Assembly (NCBI GenBank): GCA_036268075.1
Contig: DATAUV010000117.1
Coordinates: 62,001-126,000, forward strand
Direction of reading: 5' to 3'
Source of the DNA: DATARH01 sp036268075
GTDB taxonomy: Bacteria > Pseudomonadota > Alphaproteobacteria > ATCC43930 > CGMCC-115725
Length of the DNA stretch: 64,000 nucleotides
Made by a program: the position numbers and the translations under genes. The stretch's first letter is position 1. The number at the start of each line of letters is the position of its first letter. The notes below the pieces were generated by a model. It ran no database searches. It was not told the DNA's origin and saw only the letters and a list, made by a program, of their open reading frames with translations. Below are positions 53,374-61,612 of this stretch, piece by piece.

Positions 53374-54535
53374 GCGCGGCAATCTCCGAGGCGCTGTAGC
53401 CGAGCTCGCCGAGAAGCGCCGCGTTGTGCTCGCCGAGCCGCGGCGGCGGCAGGTCCAGCTCCGGCTTCGAGCGCGAGAATTCGGGCGCGATCGCCATCGT
53501 CACGGTCGCGCCTTCGCTCGGGTGATCGATGGGCACGAAAAACCCGGTCTCGTTCAGATAGGGATCGGCGACGACCGCGGCGAGATCGTTGACGATGCCG
53601 TTCGGCACGTCGAACTCGTCGAGCCGGGCGCGCCATTCGGCCGTGCTGCGCGTGCGCAGGATCGCGTCGACCAGCGTGTAGAGGGCGTCGATGTTCGCGG
53701 TGCGGCCGGCGATCGTCGAGTAGCGCGGGTCGTCGGCGAGGTCGAGCCGGTCGAGCGCGGCAAACAGGTTGCGCCATTGCCGGTCGGTCGTCGCCAGGAG
53801 GCAGACATGGCCGTCCCTGGTCGCGTAGGGACGACGATAGGGCGTCAGCATCCGCGGGTAGCCGAGCCCCTTTTCCGGCTCGCCAAAGACGCCGTGCCAG
53901 AGGTGGTCGACCATGTTGAACGCGACCATCGTCTCCATCATCGGCACATGGACCTCCTGCCCCTCGCCGGTCTTTTCGCGGTGGTAGAGCGCCATTCCGA
54001 CCATCGACGCGAGCGAGTGGCCGCAAAGCTTGTCGCAGATCACCATCGGCAAATAACGGGGCGCCCCGTCCTGCCCCTTGTTGAGCGCGGCGAGGCCGCT
54101 TTCGCCCTGGATCACGTCGTCGAATGCGGCACGGTCGCGCGACGGGCCGCCGGCGCGATACCCGCTCGCCCAGGCATAGACGATGCGCGGGTTCGCCGCC
54201 GCGACCGCCGGGTAGTCGATGCCGAGCCGAGCCGCCGCAGCCGGCCGCATGTTGTGGACGAGCACGTCGGCGGTCGTCGCCAGCCGGAGGATCGCCGCCT
54301 GCGCCTCGGGCCGCTTGAGGTCGAGCACCAGGCTTTTCTTGCCGCGGTTGATGTTGAGGTAATAGGCGGCCATGCCGGGGTTCCGAGCCGGGCCGATCGA
54401 GCGCATCATCTCACCCTCGGGCGGCTCGACCTTGATCACCTCGGCGCCGAGATCGGCGAGGATTTGCGTCGCCACCGGCCCCAGCACCGCCGCCGTCAGA
54501 TCGATCACGCGGATTCCGGTCAACGGTCCGGGCAT
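53360..54535 (-). CDS. CoA-transferase family III (CaiB/BaiF)
   Basis: 391 residues. PLTGIRVIDLTAAVLGPVATQ with DLGAEVIKVEPPEGEMMRSI is the family opening. The probable catalytic Asp is in AAFDDVIQGESGLAAL. HMRPAAAARLGIDY-like and QEVHVPMMETMVAFNMVDH segments follow. Shares only general features with the copy at 39 kb. ATG 54535. Hairpin repeats stand upstream. Its acid substrate is unknown. Confidence 0.9.
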   Translation of the reverse strand: MPGPLTGIRVIDLTAAVLGPVATQILADLGAEVIKVEPPEGEMMRSIGPARNPGMAAYYLNINRGKKSLVLDLKRPEAQAAILRLATTADVLVHNMRPAAAARLGIDYPAVAAANPRIVYAWASGYRAGGPSRDRAAFDDVIQGESGLAALNKGQDGAPRYLPMVICDKLCGHSLASMVGMALYHREKTGEGQEVHVPMMETMVAFNMVDHLWHGVFGEPEKGLGYPRMLTPYRRPYATRDGHVCLLATTDRQWRNLFAALDRLDLADDPRYSTIAGRTANIDALYTLVDAILRTRSTAEWRARLDEFDVPNGIVNDLAAVVADPYLNETGFFVPIDHPSEGATVTMAIAPEFSRSKPELDLPPPRLGEHNAALLGELGYSASEIAALTST

Positions 54536-54567
54536 ATGCGTCTCCTCCTCCAGTCCCTACCATCGTC

Positions 54568-54639
54568 ATTCCCGCGAACGCGGGAATCCAGGGGCAACCG
54601 CTCCGTCGCTTGCCCCTGGCCCCCCGCCTTCGCGGGGGC
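54568..54639. repeat. Three consecutive hairpins
   Basis: ATTCCCGCG/CGCGGGAAT (54568-54587), CCAGGGGCAA/TTGCCCCTGG (54588-54619) and CCCCCGC/GCGGGGG (54621-54638). Lies between divergent genes, so it is an interspersed element rather than a simple terminator. A shorter relative is near 44620-44650. Confidence 0.6.
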
Positions 54640-54686
54640 GACGAGCCAGTGTAGGCTGCACCGAGTTTTCTGATGCAGGAGAAACC

Positions 54687-55136
54687 GTGATCTCGACCCC
54701 CAATCCCGACGATCTCACCCGACTCAAGGCCTGGTTCCAGCGGCTCAGCGATCATGTGCGGGCGGTCGATTATGAGGGCGCCCGGCCGATCTTTGCCGAC
54801 GACATGATCGCGTTCGGCACGTTCGAGAATTTCATCACCGGGCGCGAGGCGTCCGAGAAGGCGCAATGGCGCAACGTCTGGGGCGTCACCAGCGACTTCC
54901 GTTTTCGCATGGACGACATCCGCGCGATCGTCTCGGCGGACCGGCTGACCGCGATCGGGATGGGCGTGTTCGATTCTACCGGGTATCACGAGGACGGCAC
55001 GCCTTACGAACGGCCGGGCCGCACCACGATCGCGTTCTCACGCCCGCGGGTCGGCGACGACTGGGTGTGCGTCCACAGCCACATGTCGCTGTTTCGCGAC
55101 GTCCCGACCCGATCCTTCGGCAGGGGGCCGCGTTGA
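54687..55136 (+). CDS. SnoaL-like/NTF2-fold protein
   Basis: 149 residues of the NTF2-like superfamily. KAWFQRLSDHVRAVDYEGAR is the usual helical opening; FADDMIAFGTFENFITGRE and WVCVHSHMSLFRD are the strands with the conserved final histidine-serine pair. GTG 54687 has a GCAGGAG site nearby. Could be a small cyclase, isomerase or calcium/calmodulin kinase association-like domain; no catalytic residues can be named. Confidence 0.8.
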   Translation: MISTPNPDDLTRLKAWFQRLSDHVRAVDYEGARPIFADDMIAFGTFENFITGREASEKAQWRNVWGVTSDFRFRMDDIRAIVSADRLTAIGMGVFDSTGYHEDGTPYERPGRTTIAFSRPRVGDDWVCVHSHMSLFRDVPTRSFGRGPR

Positions 55137-55202
55137 ACTGACCCGATAGTCTCCGTATAACCGTGCTGCTACGAACCCCCGCGAACATTAGGGCAGGGCA
55201 TC

Positions 55203-56237
55203 ATGCGAACCTTAAACAGACTCGGCCTTTTGGTGGCCGGCGCCTGGCTGTTGCTGGCGGCGACGGCCCCGGCTCATGCCGACGGGATCGGCAAGTTCAA
55301 CGAGCTGGTCAAATCGAAGCTGCCGCCCGACTCGCTGACCTTTAAAAGCTCGAAGGCGCTGGGCGATAACGGGTTCGAGCTCGACGACGTGATCGTCACC
55401 CCGCCGCCCGATGCGACCGCGGGGGCCAAGGCCCAGCCGATCAAGGCCAAAAGCATCACGGTGGACGAGGTCGATTTCGATTCGATCGCCAAGCAGGCGC
55501 CGCCGAATTTCCTGAAGATGCGGATCCAGGGCGTCGACGTCGACAACCAGCCCGCCGCCGGCATCGATCTGCACGCTCTCGCCGGGATCGACAAGTTGAG
55601 CGCCGACTTCCAGTTCGACTACCGCCTCGATCCGGCGAAAAAGACGCTCACCGTCAATCGCATCGAGATCGACCTGAACGGGCTCGCGCGGCTCGAAATG
55701 TCGATGGTGCTCGACAATTTCGACGCGGCGCAGCCCGACAAGGCGACGAACGACGCGACGCTGCGCACCGCGAGCATCGTCTACGACGACCACTCGCTGC
55801 TCGCAAAGGCGCTGCCGGCGGCGGCAAAATCCGCGATGCAGACCGACGACCCCGCGGCGATGATCGGGCTGGCCAAGACCTTCCTCGACGCGATGCGGGC
55901 CGGGCAGAGCGACGCCACGCAAAGGGTGTTCGACGCGGTCGAATCCTATCTCGAAGATTACAAGTCGCCGAAGGGTCCGCTGCGTCTGACTTTCAGCCCG
56001 GCCGACAAAACCTCCGTGGCGACAATCACCGGCGCCAAGGGCGCTGACGACGTGATCAAGGCCCTGGGCCTCAAGGTCGACTATGCCGGCACCCGCAAGA
56101 TGGACGTCGCGGCGCCAGCCCCGGCCACGCCGAGCGGTGGCGGCGTCGGCGACGCGGCGAAGGCGGCCGGCAAGCCGGGGACCAAAGACGAGGATGACGA
56201 CGACGATGCGACCAAGGACGTGACCAAGGGGAAGTGA
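55203..56237 (+). CDS. Large secreted protein of unknown function
   Basis: 344 residues. Sec signal (LLVAGAWLLLAATAPAHA), then a probably beta-rich region with alternating hydrophobic residues (LKMRIQGVDVDNQPAAGIDL; LTVNRIEIDLNGLARLEM) and a helical segment around 210-260. It ends in a low-complexity, Gly/Ala/Asp-rich tail with EDDDDDATKDVTKGK-like residues. No cysteines noticed. I do not recognise a family; the pattern recalls DUF945- or AsmA-type envelope proteins but only loosely. The 66-base gap upstream contains no recognisable SD stronger than AGGGCA. Confidence 0.65.
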   Translation: MRTLNRLGLLVAGAWLLLAATAPAHADGIGKFNELVKSKLPPDSLTFKSSKALGDNGFELDDVIVTPPPDATAGAKAQPIKAKSITVDEVDFDSIAKQAPPNFLKMRIQGVDVDNQPAAGIDLHALAGIDKLSADFQFDYRLDPAKKTLTVNRIEIDLNGLARLEMSMVLDNFDAAQPDKATNDATLRTASIVYDDHSLLAKALPAAAKSAMQTDDPAAMIGLAKTFLDAMRAGQSDATQRVFDAVESYLEDYKSPKGPLRLTFSPADKTSVATITGAKGADDVIKALGLKVDYAGTRKMDVAAPAPATPSGGGVGDAAKAAGKPGTKDEDDDDDATKDVTKGK

Positions 56238-56261
56238 CGGCCAAGGGAAGCGGCGGCACGC

Positions 56262-56912
56262 CTAAGCCAGCACCCGCTTCAGCTTCTCGACGGCGGCGCC
56301 GGGGGCGGTGAGCACGGGGCACGACACAGCCGCCCGCACCGCCGCCTCGGCGCGCGAGGTCGAAAAATGCGCGAGGAGGATCGCGTCGCGATCGGCGAAA
56401 CGCGGCGCGGCGGCCCCGACGAGGCTGTCATGGGTCGCGCCGTCGCCGGATTGCAGCGCCTTCATCGCGCCGTCGACGCAAAAGCTTTCGAGCCCGATGC
56501 CGGCGCCGGCGATGTCGCGGAACTCGGCCTCCATCCCGGCGACGCTGGGCTCGAACGTCGCCAGCATGCCGAGACGCTTGCCCGTGGCGAGCGCCGCCTC
56601 GAACATCGCCTCGTTCGGCTTCAATACCGGAACCCGCGCCGCCGCCGCGGCCTGCTCGATCGCCTCGCCAAAGGCCGAGCAGGTGAAGAGGACGCCGTCG
56701 GCGCCATTGCCCTCGGCGTATTTCGCCAGAAGCAGAAAGCGGCCGATCATCCGCTCGGTCAATTCGCCCTCGCGCTCGCGGTCGCGCGAGAGGGAGGTGT
56801 CGAGGATGTCGACGCATTCCGCCTCGGGCCAAAGCCGACGAAACGATTCGTGCACCGGCGCCATCGCGACGGTCACGGCATGGATCAGGGCGATGCGGGG
56901 GGCGGCAGGCAA
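56262..56912 (-). CDS. Aspartate/glutamate racemase family protein
   Basis: 216 residues of the Asp/Glu/hydantoin racemase family. The two catalytic-cysteine regions are LFTCSAFGEAIEQAA and VSCPVLTAPGAAVEKL, the latter near the C-terminus; RIALIHAVTVAMAPVHESF opens the protein. Length is close to hydantoin racemase. GTG/ATG 56912 start as MPAAPRIAL. Stereochemical substrate unknown; the D-amino-acid deacylases elsewhere in the window make D-amino acids a reasonable guess. Confidence 0.85.
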   Translation of the reverse strand: MPAAPRIALIHAVTVAMAPVHESFRRLWPEAECVDILDTSLSRDREREGELTERMIGRFLLLAKYAEGNGADGVLFTCSAFGEAIEQAAAAARVPVLKPNEAMFEAALATGKRLGMLATFEPSVAGMEAEFRDIAGAGIGLESFCVDGAMKALQSGDGATHDSLVGAAAPRFADRDAILLAHFSTSRAEAAVRAAVSCPVLTAPGAAVEKLKRVLA

Positions 56913-56978
56913 ATCGTCTTACTCCTCACGAACGCGGGGCGGCGATATTCTGCGACCGGTCACGCGGGAGCAAGCAGC

Positions 56979-57440
56979 ATGGAAACAATCGGCCTCGGTC
57001 TCTATTTCGAGGATCTGCCGGTCGGGCGGCAATTCAAGACGATTGGGCGCACGGTGACGGAGGCCGACATCACCAATTTCGTGAACTGCACCGGCATGGT
57101 CGAGGTGCTGTTCACCAACCTCGAATTCCTCCGCGAGGAGAGCGACATCAAGGGCCGCCCGGCACCGGGGGCGCTGGTCTACGCCTTCGCCGAGGGCCTC
57201 TTGACCCAGTCGACGATGCAGCACACCGGCTTCGCGTTTCTCCATATGGAGCTGAACATCGAAGGCCCCGTCATCGCCGGCGACACGATCCACGCCGAAT
57301 GCGAGATTACCGAGGCCCGGCTGTCGAAAAGCCGCCCGGGGCGCGGCCTGGTGCGGACGCGGGTGCGGGTGGTAAGGCAGGACGGCAAGACCGCCCTCGT
57401 CTACACACCGCTCAGAATGGTGAAGTGCCGGGAGGGTTAG
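56979..57440 (+). CDS. MaoC-family hot-dog dehydratase
   Basis: 153 residues of the MaoC/hot-dog fold: YFEDLPVGRQFKTIGRTVTE, then ADITNFVNCTGM, APGALVYAFAEGLLTQ and HMELNIEGPVIAGDTIHAEC. Usually (R)-specific enoyl-CoA hydratase or mesaconyl-CoA-type hydratase; the catalytic Asp-His pair is replaced by the ADITNF and EVLFTN regions, so activity is uncertain. ATG 56979. Its TAG overlaps the stop of the VapC gene on the other strand. Confidence 0.88.
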   Translation: METIGLGLYFEDLPVGRQFKTIGRTVTEADITNFVNCTGMVEVLFTNLEFLREESDIKGRPAPGALVYAFAEGLLTQSTMQHTGFAFLHMELNIEGPVIAGDTIHAECEITEARLSKSRPGRGLVRTRVRVVRQDGKTALVYTPLRMVKCREG

Positions 57441-57808
57441 CAGGTGAAATGCGCAGCCACGCCGAGCCGGTCCGCCGCCTCGTGCAATCGTCGATCGCGC
57501 GTCCACAGTGTGGTGTCGGGCCTCAATCGTGCAGAGGTAAGCAGGTGCGCATCGACGTAGCCGACACCGCGACCGAATAGCTGGTGGCTTTCAATCAGCC
57601 GCATGACATCGATATGCCTGGCAAGGGGCATGCCCGGCAATTTATCCAACCCCGCCAGGACGGCGACCCGAGAACTGATTGAACCCAAGGCGATCTCGCC
57701 GATCACGAACGGGTGGGTCAGCACGTCCTTGCGCTCAAGCAAAATCGACAAGATCTCGTTTGGGGCCCGAATATGATCGATCCACACCGATGAATCGACG
57801 AGGGTCAT
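57437..57808 (-). CDS. VapC-type PIN-domain toxin
   Basis: 123 residues. PIN-domain acidic residues: LVDSSVWIDHI (Asp), FVIGEIALGS (Glu), GYVDAHLLTSA (Asp) and TRDRRLHEAA (Asp), the usual quartet for metal-dependent RNase. ATG overlaps the stop of the VapB gene by four bases. Cleaves tRNA or rRNA in characterised members. Confidence 0.9.
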   Translation of the reverse strand: MTLVDSSVWIDHIRAPNEILSILLERKDVLTHPFVIGEIALGSISSRVAVLAGLDKLPGMPLARHIDVMRLIESHQLFGRGVGYVDAHLLTSARLRPDTTLWTRDRRLHEAADRLGVAAHFTC

Positions 57809-58002
57809 GCCGGCTCGAATCGGCGACGCGGCGGAGCCGTGGCATGCGGGTCGCTGCCGCCGAGAAGGATGAGCCGGCGCGCGGCTTCGCGTTCGACAAA
57901 CCCCCTGAGCGCCGCACGAATGACGGCGGCGTTTTCCGCCTCACCGGTGAAGAGCCGCAACGTGTCCATAAGCTCGTCGTCGATCGCTACCGTCGTCCGC
58001 AT
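57805..58002 (-). CDS. VapB-type antitoxin
   Basis: 65 residues. MRTTVAIDDELMDTLRLFTG is a ribbon-helix-helix start, with AVIRAALRGFVEREAARRL as the second helix and a C-terminal toxin-binding arm. ATG 58002 is chosen because it has an ACGGAG site six bases upstream. The frame reaches 58038, but that part carries the operator-like repeat. Confidence 0.87.
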   Translation of the reverse strand: MRTTVAIDDELMDTLRLFTGEAENAAVIRAALRGFVEREAARRLILLGGSDPHATAPPRRRFEPA

Positions 58003-58030
58003 GGCATGCTCCGTGAGGCGCATCAGATCC

Positions 58031-58046
58031 CGCATCATTTGATGCG
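58031..58046. promoter_or_regulatory. Operator-like palindrome upstream of vapBC
   Basis: CGCATCATTTGATGCG is a perfect seven-base inverted repeat with a two-base spacer, beginning 29 bases before the VapB ATG. A further GCGCATCA half-site lies at 58018-58025. Suits autoregulation by the VapBC complex. Confidence 0.55.
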
Positions 58047-58095
58047 CAATTCAACGCCTCCCTTCGCAACATTTGGGCATTCCGGTTTCACCTTG

Positions 58096-58167
58096 CAGGG
58101 CGGAAGAGCGACAGCGCGTTCCGCCGCCATCGTCGCGGCTGGCGGAATGCGCTCCGCTTTTCCGCCC
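58096..58167. repeat. Imperfect inverted repeat between vapB and dehydrogenase
   Basis: AGGGCGGAAGAGCG on the left is complementary, with a few mismatches, to the right arm ending TTTCCGCCCT. Inner arms GTTCCGCC and GGCGGAAT also pair. Common intergenic palindrome type. Confidence 0.6.
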
Positions 58168-58178
58168 TACGATGTTTC

Positions 58179-59159
58179 CTACATCGAATCCCGCAGTTCC
58201 GGGACGATCCAGAAGGCGCGCTGGCCGCGGGCGACGCGTTGGCAGTTGTCGAATGCATTGCGCCAGCGCTTGGGATGGTTGTCCCAGGTCGGGCCGGCGG
58301 AATGCGGGCTGAAGATCGCGTTTTTCAGCGTGAACAGCTCGTGGTCCGGCTTTGGCGGCTCCTCGACCATGACGTCGATCCCGGCGGCCATGATGACCTC
58401 GTCGCGCAGCGCCTTGTAGAGCGCGACCTCGTCGACCACCGGCCCGCGGCACGTGTTGATGAGGATCGCGGTCTTTTTCATCATTGCGAGCTCGGCGTCG
58501 CCGATCAAATTGTGCGTCGACCGGTCGAGCGGCACGTGCAGCGAGACGTAGTCCGAGGTCTTGAGCAGCTCGGGGAACAGCGCGAAGCGGATGCCGAGCG
58601 CGTCTTCCTGGTCGGCGGTCAGGCGGTTGACGTCGTAATACTGGATGCGCATGTCGAACGCCTTGGCCCGGCGCGCGACCTTTTTGCCGATATTCCCAAG
58701 ACCGACGATGCCGAGAACCTTGTCCTCGAGCTCGTAGAGCTTGGTCGAGTTGAAATCGTTGCCGCGCCAGCGCCCGGACACGACGCCGTCATGCACCGAG
58801 ATCAAATTGCGCGACACCGCCAGCATCAGCATGATCGCGTGCTCGGAGACTGCGGTCGCGTTGGCGCCGCCGTTGTTGCAGATCGGCACACCGGCCGTGC
58901 GAGCGGCGTCGAGATCGTAGGTATTGTAGCCGGCACTGAGTGTCTGGACCAATTTCAGCTTCGGCGCCTGGGCATAGAATTCCGGCCCGTGCTTGAACTG
59001 GCCGGCGCCGATGTAGAAGTCGGAATCCTTGAGCAGATCCCAGAATTCCGGCCGGCCGTGCGGCGCGGTCACCAGCTCGTAGCCGGGCGGCAGGAATTCG
59101 TGGGCGATCGCCATGGTTTCGTCGCCGTGGCCGGCGGGGGTCAAGATGCGGTGGGGCAT
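58179..59159 (-). CDS. D-isomer-specific 2-hydroxyacid dehydrogenase
   Basis: 326 residues. Rossmann motif GIVGLGNIGKKVARRAKAF; catalytic Arg in LINTCRGPVVDE, Glu in VEEPPKPDHELF, His in SPHSAGPTWDN. The family includes phosphoglycerate and glyoxylate/hydroxypyruvate reductases; lack of an ACT domain excludes SerA of the long type. ATG 59159 starts MPHRILTPAG; upstream frame lacks coding character. Divergent from the hydroxyacid oxidase gene, so both may be controlled together in 2-hydroxyacid metabolism. Confidence 0.9.
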   Translation of the reverse strand: MPHRILTPAGHGDETMAIAHEFLPPGYELVTAPHGRPEFWDLLKDSDFYIGAGQFKHGPEFYAQAPKLKLVQTLSAGYNTYDLDAARTAGVPICNNGGANATAVSEHAIMLMLAVSRNLISVHDGVVSGRWRGNDFNSTKLYELEDKVLGIVGLGNIGKKVARRAKAFDMRIQYYDVNRLTADQEDALGIRFALFPELLKTSDYVSLHVPLDRSTHNLIGDAELAMMKKTAILINTCRGPVVDEVALYKALRDEVIMAAGIDVMVEEPPKPDHELFTLKNAIFSPHSAGPTWDNHPKRWRNAFDNCQRVARGQRAFWIVPELRDSM

Positions 59160-59299
59160 GCGGCGTCTCCGCGCTGTCGAGGTTGTTATTTCGCCACCCA
59201 TCGTAACGACAGGCGGCGGCGCTGCCCAACAGCAAAGTGGTTTGATGCGGCATGGCCGCTCGGCTAGGCTCGCGGCGCTGTCTTTGTCAGGGGAACCCG

Positions 59300-60397
59300 A
59301 TGGCCGACGAAATTCTCGAATACCGCTTTATGAACCTGCACGAATTCGTGACGGTGGCGCGCCAGAACCTCAACCGCAACAACTGGGACTATCTGATCGG
59401 CGGCTCGGAGACCGAGACGACGCTGGCGCGCAACCGCATGGCGCTCGACGCGATCGGGTTCCGGCCGCGGGTGTTGCGCGACGTGTCCGATGTCGACGTG
59501 TCGCAGACGCTGTTCGGCAAGAAGCTGCGCATCCCGGTGCTGTGCGCGCCGGTCGGCAGCCTCGAGAATTTCGAGGCGGGCGGCGGCGCGACGGTGGCCG
59601 CGGCGACGCAGGAATTCGGCAACGGGATCATCCTGTCGTCGGTCTCGCATCCGGGCCTCGAAAAGACCGCGGAGGCGTCGCCGACCGGGTTCAAGATTTT
59701 CCAGCTTTACGTGCGCGGCGACGCGGCCTGGGTCGACGACCACGTGACCCGCGCCGCCGCCAGCGGCTACGATGCATTCTGCCTGACCGTCGACACCGAC
59801 AGCTATTCGCGGCGCGAGCGCGACATCGCCAAGCGCCACGAGCGCCGGCGCGTGCGGGTCGGCGACGCCCGCATCTACCAGGCCCGGTTCAACTGGAAGG
59901 ATGTCGAGCGGATCAAGCGGAACTCTAAGCTGCCGGTGATCCTCAAGGGTATCGCGACGGCAGAGGACGCCAAGATCGCGGTCGATCACGGCGTCGACTG
60001 CGTCTACGTGTCGAACCACGGCGGCCGCCAGCTCGACCAGGGGGTCGGCTCGGTCGACGTGCTCCCCGAGGTCGTCGAAGCGGTCGCAGGTCGCGCCAAG
60101 ATCATGGTCGATGGCGGGTTCTACCGCGGCACCGACATCGTCAAGGGGATCATCCTCGGCGCCGACGCGATCGTTTGCGGTCGGCTCTACGTCTATGGCC
60201 TCGCCGCCGCCGGTCGCGAGGGTGTCGTGCGGCTCATGGAAATCCTCGAAGACGAGATCCGCATCTGCCTGTCGCTCCTCGGCGTCACTTCATACGCCGA
60301 ACTCGACAAGAGCTACATCCGCCCGGCGCGCACCCCGCTCGTGCCGCACGTGCACAGTGCGTTCCCGCACCTCAACCTGCCGAAGGAAGTGTACTAG
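59300..60397 (+). CDS. FMN-dependent alpha-hydroxy acid oxidase/dehydrogenase
   Basis: 365-residue TIM-barrel flavoprotein of the LldD/glycolate oxidase family. Seen: an FMN-binding NNWDYLIGGSETETT start (variant of the Y-x-GG motif), PVLCAPVGSLENFE, PVILKGIATAEDAKIAVDHG and the catalytic histidine SNHGGRQLDQG, then MVDGGFYRGTDIVKGI. ATG 59300 follows a CAGGGGA site. Oxidises an L-2-hydroxy acid such as lactate or mandelate; electron acceptor unknown. Opposite orientation to the 2-hydroxyacid dehydrogenase upstream. Confidence 0.92.
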   Translation: MADEILEYRFMNLHEFVTVARQNLNRNNWDYLIGGSETETTLARNRMALDAIGFRPRVLRDVSDVDVSQTLFGKKLRIPVLCAPVGSLENFEAGGGATVAAATQEFGNGIILSSVSHPGLEKTAEASPTGFKIFQLYVRGDAAWVDDHVTRAAASGYDAFCLTVDTDSYSRRERDIAKRHERRRVRVGDARIYQARFNWKDVERIKRNSKLPVILKGIATAEDAKIAVDHGVDCVYVSNHGGRQLDQGVGSVDVLPEVVEAVAGRAKIMVDGGFYRGTDIVKGIILGADAIVCGRLYVYGLAAAGREGVVRLMEILEDEIRICLSLLGVTSYAELDKSYIRPARTPLVPHVHSAFPHLNLPKEVY

Positions 60398-60407
60398 GCT
60401 CCACCCT

Positions 60408-60437
60408 AACCCTCCCCCCGCAAGCGGGGGGAGGGTT
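60408..60437. terminator. Hairpin terminator after hydroxyacid oxidase
   Basis: Perfect 14-base arms (60408-60421 and 60424-60437) around two As, ending TT. Between convergent genes. Confidence 0.7.
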
Positions 60438-60461
60438 TCGAGATAGCTTGCGGGGCCTGCC

Positions 60462-60965
60462 TCAATGAGTCGGGGACCGCGAGTCTCCCGCGGAGTTGGG
60501 CGGCACGGCGCCGGCCGGCGCAGTGGACGACCCGGTCCCGGTTTTGGCGCCTTCCACCCATTCGGGCTGGGACTTCACCGCCGCCTCGTCCATCGACACC
60601 TTCAGGACGCCCTTGTCGGATTCCCAGGAGAACTGATCGACGGGAACGGCGAACTGGTGGCCCCCGAGACCCAAGACCCCACCGGTCTTTACGACCAGCC
60701 GGTCGATCTTCTTGCTGTTCGGGTCCATCAGGACCTCGGAAACATGACCGACCTTGGCGTCATTCTTGCCGTAGACGGTCGCACCCTCGATGTTGGAGAC
60801 GATCTCCTGCTTCAACGGGTTCGGAGTCGGCCGCGGTGCGGCTGCGGCCGGCGCGGTGGCTGGCGCGCGCGCTCCCGGCGTTGTCGGACTGGACGTCGTT
60901 TGGGCGTAAACTGAGACGCTGGAAAGAAGTGCCGCCGAAATCGCGGCAATGGCGATTGTGCGCAT
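60462..60965 (-). CDS. Secreted PRC-barrel domain protein
   Basis: 167 residues. Sec signal (TIAIAAISAALLSSVSVYA), then an Ala/Pro/Thr-rich spacer, then a PRC-barrel of about 75 residues (IVSNIEGATVYGKNDAKVG; VLMDPNSKKIDRLVVKTGG; QFAVPVDQFSWESDKGVL). The C-terminal tail is low-complexity. Common in the periplasm of alphaproteobacteria, function unknown; PRC-barrels elsewhere bind RNA or photosynthetic-complex partners. Confidence 0.85.
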   Translation of the reverse strand: MRTIAIAAISAALLSSVSVYAQTTSSPTTPGARAPATAPAAAAPRPTPNPLKQEIVSNIEGATVYGKNDAKVGHVSEVLMDPNSKKIDRLVVKTGGVLGLGGHQFAVPVDQFSWESDKGVLKVSMDEAAVKSQPEWVEGAKTGTGSSTAPAGAVPPNSAGDSRSPTH

Positions 60966-61093
60966 CGGCCTGACCTTGTGAAGTTACGGCTTCTGCGAAA
61001 ACGCCCTCCGCTACGTCAGGTTCCGGAAACTTGGAGCAAACCACCCCGTCCGCGTGTAGAGACGGGGTGATTTGGGGCGAAAGGCGTAGAGCG

Positions 61094-61579
61094 CTAGGCG
61101 CGCTGCCTCGCATGTTGCGCGGGGGCGTTGGCCATCGCCGTCAGCACCTTTTGCGGGTTGGTGAAGGCGACGTACTCGGCGGCATATTCCGGCGGCAGGA
61201 TTTCGACCATCGACTCGTTCTCGATCCATACCTCGATGACGTGGAACGGGCCGCGGTTGCAGTCGTAGCACTGCCAGCCTTCACGCTCGGCGATCGCCGT
61301 CACCTTTTTCGCGTCGGTCTTGACGCTGAGCGCGAAATGGGTCGCGCGGTAGCCGTCCTTCGGGCCGGTTTTGACAAAGCCGGCGCCGACCTCGCCGCCC
61401 GGCTCCAAGAGCGTGCCGGCGGGATAGACTTCGATCCCCGAGCCGTTCTCGTCGAGCTGCAGCGCAAAGAAGCTGCCCGGGTTGGGCGGAAACTTGACCG
61501 CCTTGCCGCCCATCATCTCGGCGAGTGCGTCGGCGACGCGCTGCGGTTCACGGGCGGCGATGGACAGGTGATGGATCAT
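61094..61579 (-). CDS. VOC (glyoxalase/dioxygenase-like) family protein
   Basis: 161 residues of the vicinal-oxygen-chelate fold. HHLSIAAREPQRVADALAEM gives the first metal-ligand histidine; ATHFALSVKTDAKKV and a later MVEILPPEYAAEY region are typical of the second module. Reaction unknown. ATG 61579 lies 33 bases after the NAT stop side, same strand, so both may be co-transcribed. Confidence 0.85.
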   Translation of the reverse strand: MIHHLSIAAREPQRVADALAEMMGGKAVKFPPNPGSFFALQLDENGSGIEVYPAGTLLEPGGEVGAGFVKTGPKDGYRATHFALSVKTDAKKVTAIAEREGWQCYDCNRGPFHVIEVWIENESMVEILPPEYAAEYVAFTNPQKVLTAMANAPAQHARQRA

Positions 61580-61612
61580 GGCTTCCTCCGAATTCGACGA
61601 CCGGGGACGATA

